From Candidatus Margulisiibacteriota bacterium (lineage in GTDB: Bacteria > Margulisbacteria > Termititenacia > Termititenacales > Termititenacaceae): DNA of 9,510 nt. The position numbers were made by a program, and so were the translations under genes. Numbering within the stretch: the stretch's first letter is position 1; the number at the start of each line of letters is the position of its first letter. The notes beneath the pieces were generated by a model. That model saw only the letters and a list, made by a program, of their open reading frames with translations, did no database searches and was not told where the DNA came from. Location: positions 1-9,510 of the forward strand of contig JAISEH010000073.1 of the NCBI GenBank assembly GCA_031264205.1. Reading direction: 5' to 3'. Of this stretch, positions 1-6,486 are shown one piece after another.

Positions 1-1245
1 TTTGCGCGCCTCGCTTTGAAAATAGCGGTCTTTGCCGCCGGCTTCCATAGCGCCCAGACTGCCCATGCCGCGGTAAATCTTGAAACGCCGGCCGTGCAGG
101 ATTTCCACCTCGCCTGGAGCCTCATCGCAACCGGCAAACAAAGAGCCGAGCATCACAGTCGCCGCGCCGGCCGCCAGAGCTTTGACTATATCGCCGGAAT
201 ACTGAATGCCGCCGTCGGCGATCACCGGAATATCAGACTTGGCCGCTTCCAGAGCGCAGTCGTACACCGCGGTGATCTGCGGCAAGCCGACACCGGCTAC
301 CACGCGCGTCGTGCAGATCGAGCCGGGGCCGATGCCGACTTTTATACAGTCCGCGCCGGCTTCGATAAGCGCGCGCGTGCCTTCTGCGGTCGCCACATTT
401 CCCGCGATGAGCTGCAGATCGGGATAAGCTTTGCGGATTTTCTTGACCAGCCGCAAAACGCCTTCGGAATGGCCGTGCGCCGTGTCCAAAACTACAGCGT
501 CAACTTGCGCCCTGACCAGCGCCGCCAGCCGGTCCAGCGCGTTTTCCGTGACGCCGATCGCCGCGCCGCAGAGCAGCCGTCCGCGCGCATCCTTGGCCGC
601 GTCAGGAAACTCGATATTTTTCTTAATGTCTTTGATCGTGATCAGACCTTTGAGCAGGCCGTTTTTGTCCACGATCGGCAATTTCTCGATCTTGGATTTC
701 TTCATGATCTGCTGGGCTTCCGGCAAAGTGGTGCCTTCGGGCGCCGTCACCAGATTTTGCGCGGTCATAATATTGCTGATCGGCTGATCGTAATTTGACT
801 CAAAACGCACGTCGCGGTTGGTCACGATGCCGACGAGTTTGCCGTCCGGGTTGGTGATCGGCACGCCGGAAATATGATAATGCTCCATCAACTGCACAGC
901 TTCCTGTACAGTGTTATCCGGCCCCAGATGAAATGGATCAACAATGACGCCGTTTTCCGAACGCTTGACTTTGTCCACCTCGGCGGCCTGCGCTTCTATG
1001 TTCATGCTTTTGTGAATGATGCCGATGCCGCCCTCGCGCGCCACAGCGATCGCCATGCGCGAGTCGGTCACTGTGTCCATGCCGGCGGAAAGCAGCGGCA
1101 CATTTAGCGTGATCTTTTTGGTCAGACGGGTTTGCAGCGAAACATCTTTGGGCAAAATTTGCGAGCGCGCCGGTATCAGCAGCACATCGTCAAACGTCAA
1201 ACCTTCTTTGGTAAATTTGTCGGGGTTGAGACCGCAAGGAATCAT
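1..1245 (-). CDS. guaB: IMP dehydrogenase, 3' end cut off by window edge
   Basis: Cytosolic enzyme that oxidises IMP to XMP with NAD+, the committed step of GMP synthesis. The window holds the first 415 residues; family members are usually about 485 to 500, so roughly 70 to 80 C-terminal residues lie outside. The N-terminus shows the typical LTFDDVLLIPARS stretch (about 16-28). Two CBS domains follow at about 95-215, then the second half of the barrel. The catalytic loop reads GPGSICTTRVV with the nucleophile at Cys311, and the later GGIQYSGDIVKALAAGA and YRGMGSLGAM segments are canonical. The mobile flap region begins near GGKDRYFQ at the window edge. The start is the first ATG after an in-frame TAA. 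There is no Shine-Dalgarno sequence, and a -10 box ends five bases upstream, so the mRNA is probably leaderless. It is transcribed divergently from argS. Confidence 0.97.
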   Translation of the reverse strand, partial: MIPCGLNPDKFTKEGLTFDDVLLIPARSQILPKDVSLQTRLTKKITLNVPLLSAGMDTVTDSRMAIAVAREGGIGIIHKSMNIEAQAAEVDKVKRSENGVIVDPFHLGPDNTVQEAVQLMEHYHISGVPITNPDGKLVGIVTNRDVRFESNYDQPISNIMTAQNLVTAPEGTTLPEAQQIMKKSKIEKLPIVDKNGLLKGLITIKDIKKNIEFPDAAKDARGRLLCGAAIGVTENALDRLAALVRAQVDAVVLDTAHGHSEGVLRLVKKIRKAYPDLQLIAGNVATAEGTRALIEAGADCIKVGIGPGSICTTRVVAGVGLPQITAVYDCALEAAKSDIPVIADGGIQYSGDIVKALAAGAATVMLGSLFAGCDEAPGEVEILHGRRFKIYRGMGSLGAMEAGGKDRYFQSEARK

Positions 1246-1250
1246 GCGTA

Positions 1251-1279
1251 TTTATATTATATTCGGCAAAAACAGTCAA
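1251..1279 (-). promoter_or_regulatory. guaB promoter, leaderless type
   Basis: On the minus strand there is a -35 box TTGACT (1274-1279), a 17-base spacer and a -10 box TATAAA (1251-1256). Only five bases (TACGC) separate the -10 from the guaB ATG, so transcription should start at or next to the A of the start codon. The element overlaps the argS promoter on the other strand. Confidence 0.65.
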
Positions 1280-1282
1280 TAT

Positions 1283-1291
1283 TGTTATAAT
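1283..1291 (+). promoter_or_regulatory. argS extended -10 promoter, leaderless type
   Basis: A consensus -10 box TATAAT (1286-1291) is preceded by TGT, making an extended -10 (TGnTATAAT). No good -35 box is seen 16 to 18 bases upstream, which extended -10 promoters tolerate. Six bases (GCCGCC) separate the -10 from the argS ATG, so the expected transcription start is the start codon itself. Confidence 0.65.
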
Positions 1292-1297
1292 GCCGCC

Positions 1298-2863
1298 ATG
1301 TCTATCCGTCAGGAAATCCAGACTGTTTTCGCGCGGGCAAGCGGCGGCAGCGAACCGGCGCCGCTGGAAGAGCCGAAAAATCTGGACTACGGCGACTACG
1401 CCACCAATATCGCGCTGCGTCTGGCCAAGCCGCTCAAAAAAGCGCCGAAAATTATCGCGCAGGAGCTCGTGTCCAAACTTGCCGCGCAGACCACTGATTT
1501 TACTTTTGCGGAAATCAACGGCTTTATCAATATCCGTGTCAGTGACCGAAAACTATTTCAGGAACTGGCCAGGATCACGCCGGATTACGGCAAACCCGAT
1601 ACGGACACTGAGCGCGGTCGAAATATCCGGACGCAGAAAATTTTACTGGAATATGTTTCCGCCAATCCGACCGGTCCTCTGCACATCGGCCACGGACGCT
1701 GGGCTGTGCTCGGCGACACGCTGGCCAGAGTGCTGACTTATTGCGGACAGCAAGTCACCCGCGAATTTTATATCAACGACGCCGGACAGCAGATCGCCAA
1801 TTTTGTGAATTCCGTGCAGGCGGTCCGGGAAAATCAACCTGTGCCGACGGACGGTTATCACGGCGCGTATATTCAAGAGCTGGCCAAACTGAACGCCGAT
1901 CCGGCGCAGACCATGCTGGACTGGCAAAAAACCACTTTGCAAAATATTCGTTCGGAATTTGACAGCTGGTTTTCAGAGAAAACTTTGCACGAGAGCGGCG
2001 CGGTGGATCAAGCGCTGGAAATTTTGCGCCGGAAAGATCTGCTTTATACCGGCGAAAATGAATATGCCGGCGCGCTGGTTTTTCGCTCGACAAATTTCGG
2101 CGACGACAAAGACCGCGTCCTCATCAAAAGCAACGGTGAAAAAACTTATTTCACCGCGGACATCGCCTATCACAAAAACAAACTAGACCGTGGCTTCGAT
2201 CGGCTCATCAATATTTGGGGTGCCGATCATCACGGTTACATTGCCCGTGTGCGCGCGGCTATCGAGGCGCTGAGCGGACGCCAGGATGTCCTGCAGGTTA
2301 TTCTCGGCCAGCTGGTCAATTTATTTCGCGGTGGCGAGCCGGTCAAAATGTCCAAACGCACCGGCGAGATGATCACTTTGCAAGAAGTCCTTGAGGAGAT
2401 CGGCGTGGATGCCGCGCGCTATTTTCTGGCCGCCGCTAAACCAGACACGGCTCTGGATTTTGATCTAGAGCTAGCCAAAAAACAAAGCAATGACAATCCG
2501 GTTTATTATGTGCAGTACGCTCACGCGCGGATCTGCTCGATACTACGCCAGGCAAAAATTCCGCACGGCCAAATTGTGGCTGCGCCGCCGGATAAATTGG
2601 AAACAGCGGAAAGAACGCTGATCTTAAAAATGCTCCGCCTGCCGGAGGAAATAGAAGCCATCGCGCAAAATTACGCCATTCACCGGCTCTGCGCTTACGC
2701 GCAGGAACTCGCGGCGTTGTTCCATAATTTTTATCATGAATGTCAGGTCATCTCGGAAGACGCTCAGACCACAGCCAGACGTTTGCAAATAATTCAGGCC
2801 GCGCGAATAGTTTTAAAAATTATTTTCGATTTGCTGGGGATCAACGCGCCGGAAAAAATGTAG
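1298..2863 (+). CDS. argS: Arginyl-tRNA synthetase
   Basis: Class I synthetase that activates arginine with ATP and charges tRNA-Arg in the cytosol; a tRNA-Arg lies further along this window. The protein has 521 residues, somewhat shorter than the usual 550 to 580. An N-terminal additive domain (about 1-90) precedes the Rossmann core. The HIGH signature is at 129-132 within PTGPLHIGHGRW, and the KMSKR loop is at 350-354. The core segment SNDNPVYYVQYAHARI leads into the DALR-type anticodon-binding domain at the C-terminus. I place the start at ATG 1298: homology begins there, and the open frame further upstream runs antisense to guaB. No Shine-Dalgarno sequence precedes it and a TATAAT box ends six bases before it. 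It converges with the next gene, with one base between the stop codons and no visible terminator. Confidence 0.97.
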   Translation: MSIRQEIQTVFARASGGSEPAPLEEPKNLDYGDYATNIALRLAKPLKKAPKIIAQELVSKLAAQTTDFTFAEINGFINIRVSDRKLFQELARITPDYGKPDTDTERGRNIRTQKILLEYVSANPTGPLHIGHGRWAVLGDTLARVLTYCGQQVTREFYINDAGQQIANFVNSVQAVRENQPVPTDGYHGAYIQELAKLNADPAQTMLDWQKTTLQNIRSEFDSWFSEKTLHESGAVDQALEILRRKDLLYTGENEYAGALVFRSTNFGDDKDRVLIKSNGEKTYFTADIAYHKNKLDRGFDRLINIWGADHHGYIARVRAAIEALSGRQDVLQVILGQLVNLFRGGEPVKMSKRTGEMITLQEVLEEIGVDAARYFLAAAKPDTALDFDLELAKKQSNDNPVYYVQYAHARICSILRQAKIPHGQIVAAPPDKLETAERTLILKMLRLPEEIEAIAQNYAIHRLCAYAQELAALFHNFYHECQVISEDAQTTARRLQIIQAARIVLKIIFDLLGINAPEKM

Positions 2864-2864
2864 C

Positions 2865-3491
2865 TCAATTCCAAATTGCGCCGAAAACTTGATTAGCGGA
2901 GACCGTGTTAGTGGTAACATTACCATCAATTTGTACAGTGCCGGCAACATATAATCCTTTATCCTCCAGAGCCGTACCATTGGTGGCGTTAATAAGCACT
3001 TTATTTTCAACAACCAAGCCGCCAGGAGAACCGGGGTTAGCTGTCGGAGTATTAGGAAAACCAAGTATCGCTGTATCATGTATTGCGTCATACTTGAAAC
3101 CTTTTACTAGCATAGCGTACGGCGCGGCGGTCATTTCTATAAGCGGCTTCATAGGAGTACCATCTATCGAAACCTCTATCCAAGCGTCATTTTCTACAAT
3201 AATTTTTCCTATCTCCTCAGGCGATAATTCTATTTTAGCAGTATAGTTGCCTTCAAAGACATTTACTCTTACAGTACCATGTTGTAGGTTTGTTTCTATT
3301 GTATTAATACCATCTGCATCCTTGTAAAACTTAAAATTCATCGTAACCCCGCCCTGATACATTTTGGTTTGTTGTCCGGTTAGATACCCCTGAAAAGAAA
3401 TAGTTTGATTAGAGGTGGGAGTGTCTGCATTGACAAAAACAGTCAGGGCGCAGAACAAAATCAGCGCGTGAAAGAGTCTGAACGATCTCAT
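2865..3491 (-). CDS. Secreted protein of unknown function with QGYLT...TAAPYA domain
   Basis: A 208-residue protein with a clear signal peptide: Arg residues near the start, a hydrophobic core at about 7-20 and a likely cleavage after VNA (residue 22). The mature N-terminus carries ISFQGYLTG and ends its first domain at about 125 with MTAAPYAM. This resembles the module often found at the start of bacterial surface or tail-fibre-like proteins, in which a QGxLT strand is followed by a TAAPYA turn. The rest (130-208) is rich in Val, Asn, Thr and Gly, has beta-type repeats such as KVLINATNGTAL and TVQIDGNVTTNTV, and has no catalytic motif I recognise. I infer a surface or periplasmic beta-structured protein. 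The start has an AGGGGG Shine-Dalgarno sequence five bases upstream. The gene is visibly more AT-rich than argS and murF, suggesting different ancestry or weaker expression. Confidence 0.85.
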   Translation of the reverse strand: MRSFRLFHALILFCALTVFVNADTPTSNQTISFQGYLTGQQTKMYQGGVTMNFKFYKDADGINTIETNLQHGTVRVNVFEGNYTAKIELSPEEIGKIIVENDAWIEVSIDGTPMKPLIEMTAAPYAMLVKGFKYDAIHDTAILGFPNTPTANPGSPGGLVVENKVLINATNGTALEDKGLYVAGTVQIDGNVTTNTVSANQVFGAIWN

Positions 3492-3507
3492 GAAAACCCC
3501 CTAAAAT

Positions 3508-3516
3508 ATTATACCA
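3508..3516 (-). promoter_or_regulatory. Extended -10 promoter of the secreted-protein gene
   Basis: The minus strand reads TGGTATAAT, a perfect extended -10 with the TATAAT at 3508-3513. No convincing -35 is seen upstream. Transcription would start roughly ten bases before the ATG, leaving just enough leader to include the AGGGGG Shine-Dalgarno sequence. Confidence 0.55.
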
Positions 3517-3580
3517 TAGTCTCTGTCTAGTATCGTTGGCGGCACATATATAAATGTATCGATTTTTTTTAATGTATATG

Positions 3581-3586
3581 TATAAT
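3581..3586 (+). promoter_or_regulatory. murF -10 box, leaderless type
   Basis: A consensus TATAAT ends five bases before the murF ATG, so transcription probably starts at the start codon. No clear -35 box is visible; the upstream 40 bases are very AT-rich, with a T8 run at 3563-3570. An in-frame TAA at 3586-3588 overlaps the end of the box and rules out a longer reading frame. Confidence 0.6.
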
Positions 3587-3591
3587 AAATC

Positions 3592-4686
3592 ATGGGTTAC
3601 TCGATCGACACGCGCACTTTGCGGCCGGGGGATATTTATATTCCGGTCAAGGGCGCGCGTTTTGACGGGCATGATTTTAGCGCCGAAGCGCTGCGCAAAG
3701 GCGCCAGTAAAATACTCGACGTGGATTTAGGCCAATTCGCGGCGGAGCAGCGGTTAAAACACAATATTCCGGTCCTCGCGGTCACGGGCAGTTCGGGCAA
3801 AACCACGACCAAAGACCTGCTGGCCGCGACGCTGGGGCAAAAATTTAATTTAATAAAATCCGCCGAAAATCAAAACAATGAGATCGGCGTGCCGCTGACA
3901 CTTCTAAAAATAACCGCACAGACTGAACTGGCCATCGTGGAAATGGCCATGCGCGGCGCCGGACAAATAGAATATCTGGCCAGGCTCGCCAAGCCCACGC
4001 ACGCTGTGATCACCAATATCGGCTGGACGCACATCGAGCTGCTCGGCGACAGAGACAATATCGCTCAAGCCAAAGCCGAGGTCATACAACCAAATATGAC
4101 GATTTTTCTAAATGAAAACGACGATTACTACGCTTATTTGAGCAAGCTCGCCGGCGAAAGAAACGCGCAGGTGATCGGCTACAAAAGCGCGAAAATTTTG
4201 GACATCAATAAAGCCGCGGCAATCTCCGTTGCCAAACATTTCGGCTTGACCGACGAACAGATTGCCGCCGGACTGGCGCAATATCAGCCTTCGCCACAGC
4301 GCCAAAAAATTATCGAGCATCACGGCGTCACTATCATCGACGACACTTACAATGCCAATCCTGACGCTATGAATTTCGCTTTGCAGGTCTTGCGGGAAAC
4401 GCCGGCCGCGCGGCGTATTGCCGTGCTGGGCGATATGCTGGAGCTGGGCAACTGGGCGGAAAAACTGCACCGGCAAATCGACGTGACCGGACTGGACCTT
4501 GTCTATACTTATGGCAAATTGTCCGCAAACATTCCGCAGCAGGAGCATTTTACGGACAAAGCCGCTCTGGTGAAAAAATTAAAAGAAACTTTGCGCCAGG
4601 GCGACGCGGTGTTAGTCAAAGGCTCGCGCGGTTTGCAAATGGAAATTATTATCCGCGAACTAGGAATTCCAGGCGATCAGCAGTGA
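3592..4686 (+). CDS. murF: UDP-MurNAc-tripeptide:D-Ala-D-Ala ligase, unusually compact
   Basis: Mur ligase that adds D-alanyl-D-alanine to UDP-MurNAc-tripeptide using ATP, the last cytosolic step in building the peptidoglycan pentapeptide precursor. The substrate-binding N-terminal motif SIDTRTLRPGDIYIPVKG starts at residue 4. The ATP loop TGSSGKTTT is at 65-73, NNEIGVPLTLL follows, and DTYNANP is at 251-257. AVLGDMLELG and a C-terminal VKGSRG complete the family set. At 364 residues it is well below the usual 450. It lacks about 25 N-terminal residues and, compared from memory with E. coli MurF, about 45 residues near 200, where the LPGxHNxxNAxAA segment is reduced to INKAAAISVA. An in-frame TAA just upstream forbids a longer N-terminus. 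No Shine-Dalgarno sequence is seen. Its last 27 bases overlap the 3' end of secG on the other strand. Confidence 0.93.
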   Translation: MGYSIDTRTLRPGDIYIPVKGARFDGHDFSAEALRKGASKILDVDLGQFAAEQRLKHNIPVLAVTGSSGKTTTKDLLAATLGQKFNLIKSAENQNNEIGVPLTLLKITAQTELAIVEMAMRGAGQIEYLARLAKPTHAVITNIGWTHIELLGDRDNIAQAKAEVIQPNMTIFLNENDDYYAYLSKLAGERNAQVIGYKSAKILDINKAAAISVAKHFGLTDEQIAAGLAQYQPSPQRQKIIEHHGVTIIDDTYNANPDAMNFALQVLRETPAARRIAVLGDMLELGNWAEKLHRQIDVTGLDLVYTYGKLSANIPQQEHFTDKAALVKKLKETLRQGDAVLVKGSRGLQMEIIIRELGIPGDQQ

Positions 4687-4878
4687 GAACACAATAAACG
4701 AAACCGCCACGATCAGCGTGAATTGGTCGAGGCCTTTTTCCATTTCTTTTTGCGCGTTGCCGTAAACATTGGCCTGACCGCCGATGCCGGCAATGCCGTC
4801 GGCCTTGGCGGAATGCAACATCACGGCGATGATCAGCAAAATCGCGGAAAGTTGCTGCAAAATTAAATAAAATATCAT
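4660..4878 (-). CDS. secG: Preprotein translocase subunit SecG
   Basis: Small inner-membrane subunit of the SecYEG channel that assists SecA-driven export. The 72-residue protein has the expected two-helix layout: a first membrane segment at about 3-20, a cytoplasmic glycine-rich loop (GIAGIGGQANVYGN) and a second membrane segment at about 52-69. The loop resembles the usual SecG loop preceding the second helix, here followed by KEMEKGLDQFTLIVAV. The ATG overlaps the gpmI stop codon (ATGA), and an AGGAG sequence lies nine bases upstream inside gpmI, so it is likely translated by coupling in a gpmI-secG operon. The final 27 bases overlap the 3' end of murF on the opposite strand, and no terminator is visible between them. 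The function call rests on length, topology and the loop. Confidence 0.88.
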   Translation of the reverse strand: MIFYLILQQLSAILLIIAVMLHSAKADGIAGIGGQANVYGNAQKEMEKGLDQFTLIVAVSFIVFSLLIAWNS

Positions 4879-6386
4879 GCCAGTAAACTCCTTCCGCTAA
4901 ATTCTTTTGGCTGCGGTATACCCAGTATTTCTATCATGGTCGGCGCGACATAGGCAAGCACGCCGCCGGAGCGCAATGTCCGGTCTTTTTTGTCCGTCAC
5001 ATAGATCAACGGCACAGGATTCAGAGAATGCGCGGTCCAGACCTCGCCGTTTTGCAACATCTGATCGGAATTGCCGTGATCGGCGGTGATCAATAATTCT
5101 CCGCCTTGCTCCCGCACCGCGGCGACCAGCCGCCCCGCGCATTTGTCTACGGCCTCGACCGCTTTTTGCGCGGCGGCAAAAATTCCGGTATGCCCGACCA
5201 TATCGGAATTGGCAAAATTCAAAATGACCACTTCGTATTTGCCGGATTTAATAGCCGCTTCGGCTCGGTCAGTAACTTCGTACGCGGACATTTCCGGCTG
5301 CAAATCGTAAGTCGCGACTTTGGGTGAAGCGACGAGTATCCGGTCTTCATCCGGATACGGCTCTTCCCGTCCGCCATTAAAGAAAAAAGTCACATGCGCG
5401 TATTTTTCCGTCTCGGCAGTATGCAGCTGACGCAAACCCTGCTTGCTCAAAACTTCGGCCAGACAATTCGTAATTTCCTCTTTGGCAAAAGCGACCGGCG
5501 CCGGAATGGTCTCGTCGTACTGCGTCAGGCAGACAAAATGCGTCTGCGGCCAGGCCTGGCGCGCAAAGCCCGAAAAATCTTTGTCGACAAAAGCGCGGGT
5601 AAGCTCTCTCGCGCGGTCGGGACGGAAATTGAAAAACACCACGGAATCGCCATTTTGTACCGGCTCGGCTCCGGAAACAATTTCCGGTTTGACAAATTCG
5701 TCGTTTTCGTCGCGCGCGTAAGCGGCATCTATGGCGGACTGAGCGTCCGGCGCGGCAAAGCCTTTTAATTCGGTCAACATTTCGTAAGCCTGCTGCACTC
5801 TCTCCCAGCGATTATCCCGGTCCATCGCGTAATAACGTCCGGTCAGTGTGGCAATACGGCCAACGCCAATTTCTTTAGATTTTTTGGCAAATTGCTGGAA
5901 AAATTCTTTCGCAGAACGCGGCGGCACATCGCGGCCGTCCAGAAAAGCATGAACAAAAACTTTCGACAAGTCCTGACGTTTGGCCAGCTCCAGCAAGCCA
6001 TACAAATGTTCCAGATGCGAATGCACGCCGCCGTCGGAAAACAAACCCATTAAATGCAGCGCGGAATTATTTTTCCGGCAATTTTCCAGCGCCGCCAGTA
6101 ATTTTTCGTTTTGAAAAAAATCACCGTCGCGTATCGCTTTAGAAATCCTGGTCAGTTCTTGATAAACAATCCGTCCCGCGCCCAGGTTGAGATGCCCGAC
6201 TTCGGAATTACCCATTTGTCCGTCCGGCAAACCGACCGCCTCGCCGTCCGTCCGCAAAGTCGTGTGCGGATAATCCCGCCAGTATTTATCCATATTTGGT
6301 GTGTCGGCCGCCTCGATCGCGCTTTCGGTTTTGTTGTGATTGATGCCCCAGCCATCCAGAATGATCAACATTAATTTAGTGCTCAT
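4875..6386 (-). CDS. gpmI: 2,3-bisphosphoglycerate-independent phosphoglycerate mutase
   Basis: Glycolytic and gluconeogenic enzyme that interconverts 3- and 2-phosphoglycerate through a phosphoserine intermediate, with two manganese ions. The 503 residues match the family length. The N-terminus reads LMLIILDGWG, with a metal-binding Asp at 11. The nucleophile is Ser61 in GQMGNSEVGHLNLGAGR. The substrate-binding insert includes HSHLEHLYGLLELA and FLDGRDVPPRSA. The C-terminal metal site shows DMVGHTG, ADHGNSD (Asp436, His437) and TAHSLNPVP. The start ATG has no Shine-Dalgarno sequence, and the extended -10 ends nine bases upstream, so the leader would be only two or three bases long. The stop codon overlaps the secG start, so the two genes form an operon. 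It is transcribed divergently from the phosphoglucomutase gene. Confidence 0.97.
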   Translation of the reverse strand: MSTKLMLIILDGWGINHNKTESAIEAADTPNMDKYWRDYPHTTLRTDGEAVGLPDGQMGNSEVGHLNLGAGRIVYQELTRISKAIRDGDFFQNEKLLAALENCRKNNSALHLMGLFSDGGVHSHLEHLYGLLELAKRQDLSKVFVHAFLDGRDVPPRSAKEFFQQFAKKSKEIGVGRIATLTGRYYAMDRDNRWERVQQAYEMLTELKGFAAPDAQSAIDAAYARDENDEFVKPEIVSGAEPVQNGDSVVFFNFRPDRARELTRAFVDKDFSGFARQAWPQTHFVCLTQYDETIPAPVAFAKEEITNCLAEVLSKQGLRQLHTAETEKYAHVTFFFNGGREEPYPDEDRILVASPKVATYDLQPEMSAYEVTDRAEAAIKSGKYEVVILNFANSDMVGHTGIFAAAQKAVEAVDKCAGRLVAAVREQGGELLITADHGNSDQMLQNGEVWTAHSLNPVPLIYVTDKKDRTLRSGGVLAYVAPTMIEILGIPQPKEFSGRSLLA

Positions 6387-6395
6387 CGTTCGAGG

Positions 6396-6404
6396 ATTTT
6401 AGCA
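6396..6404 (-). promoter_or_regulatory. gpmI-secG extended -10 promoter
   Basis: The minus strand reads TGCTAAAAT, an extended -10 with the hexamer at 6396-6401. No good -35 stands out, but the region where it should lie (about 6418-6424) falls within a palindrome shared with the divergent phosphoglucomutase promoter. Nine bases separate the box from the ATG, giving a leader of two or three bases. Confidence 0.5.
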
Positions 6405-6411
6405 GGAAACA

Positions 6412-6440
6412 TTGATTTTTAAAATCACTTAACCTATAAT
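6412..6440 (+). promoter_or_regulatory. Phosphoglucomutase promoter
   Basis: A -35 box TTGATT (6412-6417), a 17-base spacer and a consensus -10 TATAAT (6435-6440) form a strong sigma-70-type promoter. Transcription should start near 6447, leaving a leader of about 25 to 40 bases that contains Shine-Dalgarno sequences. The -35 box overlaps the 15-base palindrome at 6413-6427. Confidence 0.75.
6413..6427. repeat. 15-base palindrome between gpmI and phosphoglucomutase
   Basis: TGATTTTTAAAATCA is a perfect inverted repeat with seven-base arms around one central base. It covers most of the phosphoglucomutase -35 box and the expected -35 region of gpmI. It could be an operator shared by both promoters, or simply an AT-rich coincidence. 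Confidence 0.5.
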
Positions 6441-6486
6441 CCACGGAACTTTTCGGGGCAGAGGAAAAAAATTGAAGGGAAGAGTT

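Noticed and set aside
16..798. 260-residue plus-strand open frame
   Set aside because: It is antisense to guaB, whose minus-strand frame has full family motifs; the plus frame shows no recognisable protein features.
1016..1297. Longer N-terminus for argS, starting at 1016
   Set aside because: The extra 94 codons run antisense through the guaB coding region and both promoters, and ArgS homology begins at ATG 1298.
2864..2864. A terminator between argS and the secreted-protein gene
   Set aside because: Only one base separates the stop codons and I saw no hairpin with a T run at either gene end.
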